A stretch of 8,583 bases of DNA from an uncultured Verrucomicrobiales bacterium. GTDB taxonomy: Bacteria > Verrucomicrobiota > Verrucomicrobiia > Verrucomicrobiales > DEV007. The notes below the pieces were generated by a model, which saw only the letters and a list, made by a program, of their open reading frames with translations, was not told the DNA's origin and ran no database searches. The stretch is from NCBI GenBank assembly GCA_937893785.1, contig CALCSP010000753.1:1-8583 (forward strand), given 5' to 3'. Positions 7,105 through 8,583 of this stretch are shown here, piece after piece; position 1 is the first letter of the stretch; each line of letters starts with the position of its first letter. The position numbers and the translations under genes are program-made.

Positions 7105-8583
7105 ATGCATCATCGGCCATTCCTTGTTTTTGTGCTACTTGGACTCATTTACGGCACTCCTGCTGGTGCAGAAAAACGCTATGCGTTCCTTATTTCCGGT
7201 GATCCTCAATACGTTGCGCAAAAGAAAGATGCCCCGCAGAAGCTCGATATCTATTCTGAGCAGGCCAATTCCCGGTTCATTTCCCTAGTGAGTAACTTTT
7301 CTGGGACTACAATTCCGGAAAAGTTTGGCGGGGGATCCGTCAGTAAAAACATCCTCGGTATGATCGTTACCGGGGACTTGATCGACAGCGCTGACAAGAA
7401 AGGCGGCTTTTATCCTGCCATGCAGCGATTTGAATGGCAGCGCTTCAAGGAAGATTACGGGCTGAACGGAGAAGATGGCGGCTTACCGTTTCCAGTTTAT
7501 GAGCTGCACGGTAACCATGATGGGCCTCAAGGGGATACCTTTATTGTTGATGACATTATTGAGCGTAACAAGACAAGGCCGAAAGTGGTGAATGTTTCCA
7601 AAAATGGACTTCATTACAGTTGGGACTGGGGGCCACTACATCTTGTTAATCTTGGCATGTTTGTGGGCTCAGGCGATGAACGCCGTAAGGACCATCATTA
7701 TGCACCGCGAGGCAGCCTTGAGTTTTTGCGTGAGGATCTCAAGAGGCATGTTGAGGATTCAGGAAGGCCGGTGATCCTGTCCTTCCACCTGCATCCAAAT
7801 GGTTCAGAATATGACTGGCCGTCTGAGGATCTTTCTTCCTTATGGGAAATTGTCAGAACTCATAACATCATTGCCCTGCTGCATGGTCACACGCATGGGT
7901 CCCCACCAAGCAGGTTGCAGTGGGATGGAAAGAAATTTGCAGGTACGTTACCGGTAGGATCGGAAAGTGTTGATCTTTTTAACCCGGATGACTCGGGTGC
8001 AGCAAAGACTGATCGCCGTGATCCTAGTCGCGGAGTTGGGTTAAGGCATGGTTTTCTTTATGCGGAATTGATAGACCGTGAAGGGGAAAACAATGACGAG
8101 TTTGTAGTACGTTCAATCGCGACCAAGGACAACTGGGATAGCTATCAATGGGAGCGTAACTGGTCACGGAAGATTCATGTGCCCAGTGCTGTTGAACGCC
8201 ATGATGACCAACCACCTCGAACAGTGGAGCAAACCTGGTCGCTTTTTGACCCGCACTTGGAGCCGCTGGAAATTGAGGTGATTCGTGAATCGAAGGAAGA
8301 CGGTATTGTATTGCAATATTTGCGCTATTTGGTTGGCACATTTGAAGGAAAGAAAATGCGCGTAGCGGCCTTTTATGCTTTTCCGGAATCTGAAAATGAT
8401 TTGCCCGCTGTCGTCCACTTGCATGGAGGTGGACAGCGTGCTCGTAGTGACCAAGTCAGATACTGGGCCTCACAGGGGTATGCATCAATGGCTGTGAACT
8501 GGGGCGAATATCCGGTCACTGATTCACCGGAAGATCCAGTGACTGACTGGGCTGGCATTGCTGCTGGATTCGAATTACCAAAA
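7105..8583 (+). CDS. Secreted two-domain protein: calcineurin-like metallophosphoesterase fused to an acetylxylan-esterase-like hydrolase (3' end outside window)
   Basis: I translated this frame directly: it is open from the ATG at 7105 to the window end, 493 residues with no stop. The preceding in-frame TAG is at 7024-7026. Signal peptide MHHRPFLVFVLLGLIYGTPAGA is cut cleanly (A-G-A) at residue 22. Phosphoesterase motifs follow in order: GDPQY (Asp33, Gln35), VTGDLID (Asp91), LHGNHDG (Asn137, His138), SFHLHPNG (His228), and LLHGHTHG (His262, His264). The DPQ form in motif I replaces the more usual D-x-H, as in CPPED1-type enzymes. After WERNWSRKI (about 358-366) a second domain starts near FDPHLEPLEIEVIRES, with YLVGTFEGKKMRVAAFY and LPAVVHLHGGGQRARSD. 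The HLHGGG oxyanion segment, then GYASMAVNWGEYP, is typical of acetylxylan-esterase-like alpha/beta hydrolases. The nucleophile lies beyond the window. It would cleave phosphoesters and acyl esters outside the cytoplasm; the substrate is unknown. Confidence 0.85.
   Translation, partial: MHHRPFLVFVLLGLIYGTPAGAEKRYAFLISGDPQYVAQKKDAPQKLDIYSEQANSRFISLVSNFSGTTIPEKFGGGSVSKNILGMIVTGDLIDSADKKGGFYPAMQRFEWQRFKEDYGLNGEDGGLPFPVYELHGNHDGPQGDTFIVDDIIERNKTRPKVVNVSKNGLHYSWDWGPLHLVNLGMFVGSGDERRKDHHYAPRGSLEFLREDLKRHVEDSGRPVILSFHLHPNGSEYDWPSEDLSSLWEIVRTHNIIALLHGHTHGSPPSRLQWDGKKFAGTLPVGSESVDLFNPDDSGAAKTDRRDPSRGVGLRHGFLYAELIDREGENNDEFVVRSIATKDNWDSYQWERNWSRKIHVPSAVERHDDQPPRTVEQTWSLFDPHLEPLEIEVIRESKEDGIVLQYLRYLVGTFEGKKMRVAAFYAFPESENDLPAVVHLHGGGQRARSDQVRYWASQGYASMAVNWGEYPVTDSPEDPVTDWAGIAAGFELPK

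Noticed and set aside
1..8583. Defence system, phage, insertion sequence or CRISPR content
   Set aside because: All seven genes are accounted for by exported hydrolase-type families or a propeller; there is no transposase, integrase, terminal inverted repeat or spaced direct repeat.

Overview
The window is 8.58 kb of gene-dense bacterial DNA of moderate GC content. It carries seven protein genes, the first and last cut by the window edges, and no RNA gene, mobile element or CRISPR array that I can see. The content points to the Planctomycetota-Verrucomicrobiota group, more likely a Verrucomicrobiota member. The reasons are a formylglycine sulfatase, a Tat-exported NHL-type propeller, an EF-hand/esterase chimera, and an SGNH esterase ending in a small beta-rich domain that closes in 'FYRL', a tail I associate with secreted verrucomicrobial proteins. 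None of the six visible starts has a convincing Shine-Dalgarno sequence, and the upstream stretches are AT-rich. The lineage call is inference from family content; there is no marker gene here.

Layout: (1) 1-498 (+), the 3' end of a gene that looks like a calcineurin-like phosphoesterase with a C-terminal beta domain. (2) 515-1627 (-), a secreted protein with two EF-hands and a CE1/PHB-depolymerase-like esterase. (3) 1764-2888 (+), a secreted SGNH/GDSL esterase, divergent from gene 2 across a spacer with a 10-bp imperfect inverted repeat. (4) A compact minus-strand operon read 6997 to 2929: a Tat-exported six-bladed-propeller protein with a PAL-like histidine pattern, a CE15 glucuronoyl-esterase-like enzyme, and a type I sulfatase, with gaps of 30 and 28 bp. 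(5) 7105 to the window end (+), divergent from the operon: a secreted metallophosphoesterase domain that continues in frame, without any stop, into an acetylxylan-esterase-like alpha/beta-hydrolase domain.

Every gene with a visible N-terminus carries an export signal. Five of the seven hydrolyse, or should hydrolyse, ester bonds: a CE1-type carboxylester, an SGNH ester, a glucuronoyl ester, a sulfate ester, and a phosphoester joined to an acyl ester. The best reading is an accessory locus for stripping ester decorations from a complex, probably sulfated and uronic-acid-containing polysaccharide outside the cytoplasm. No glycoside hydrolase, polysaccharide lyase or transporter is in view. The most notable items are the phosphoesterase-esterase fusion, the CE15-sulfatase pairing with the PAL-like propeller, and the dense run of unrelated ester hydrolases.
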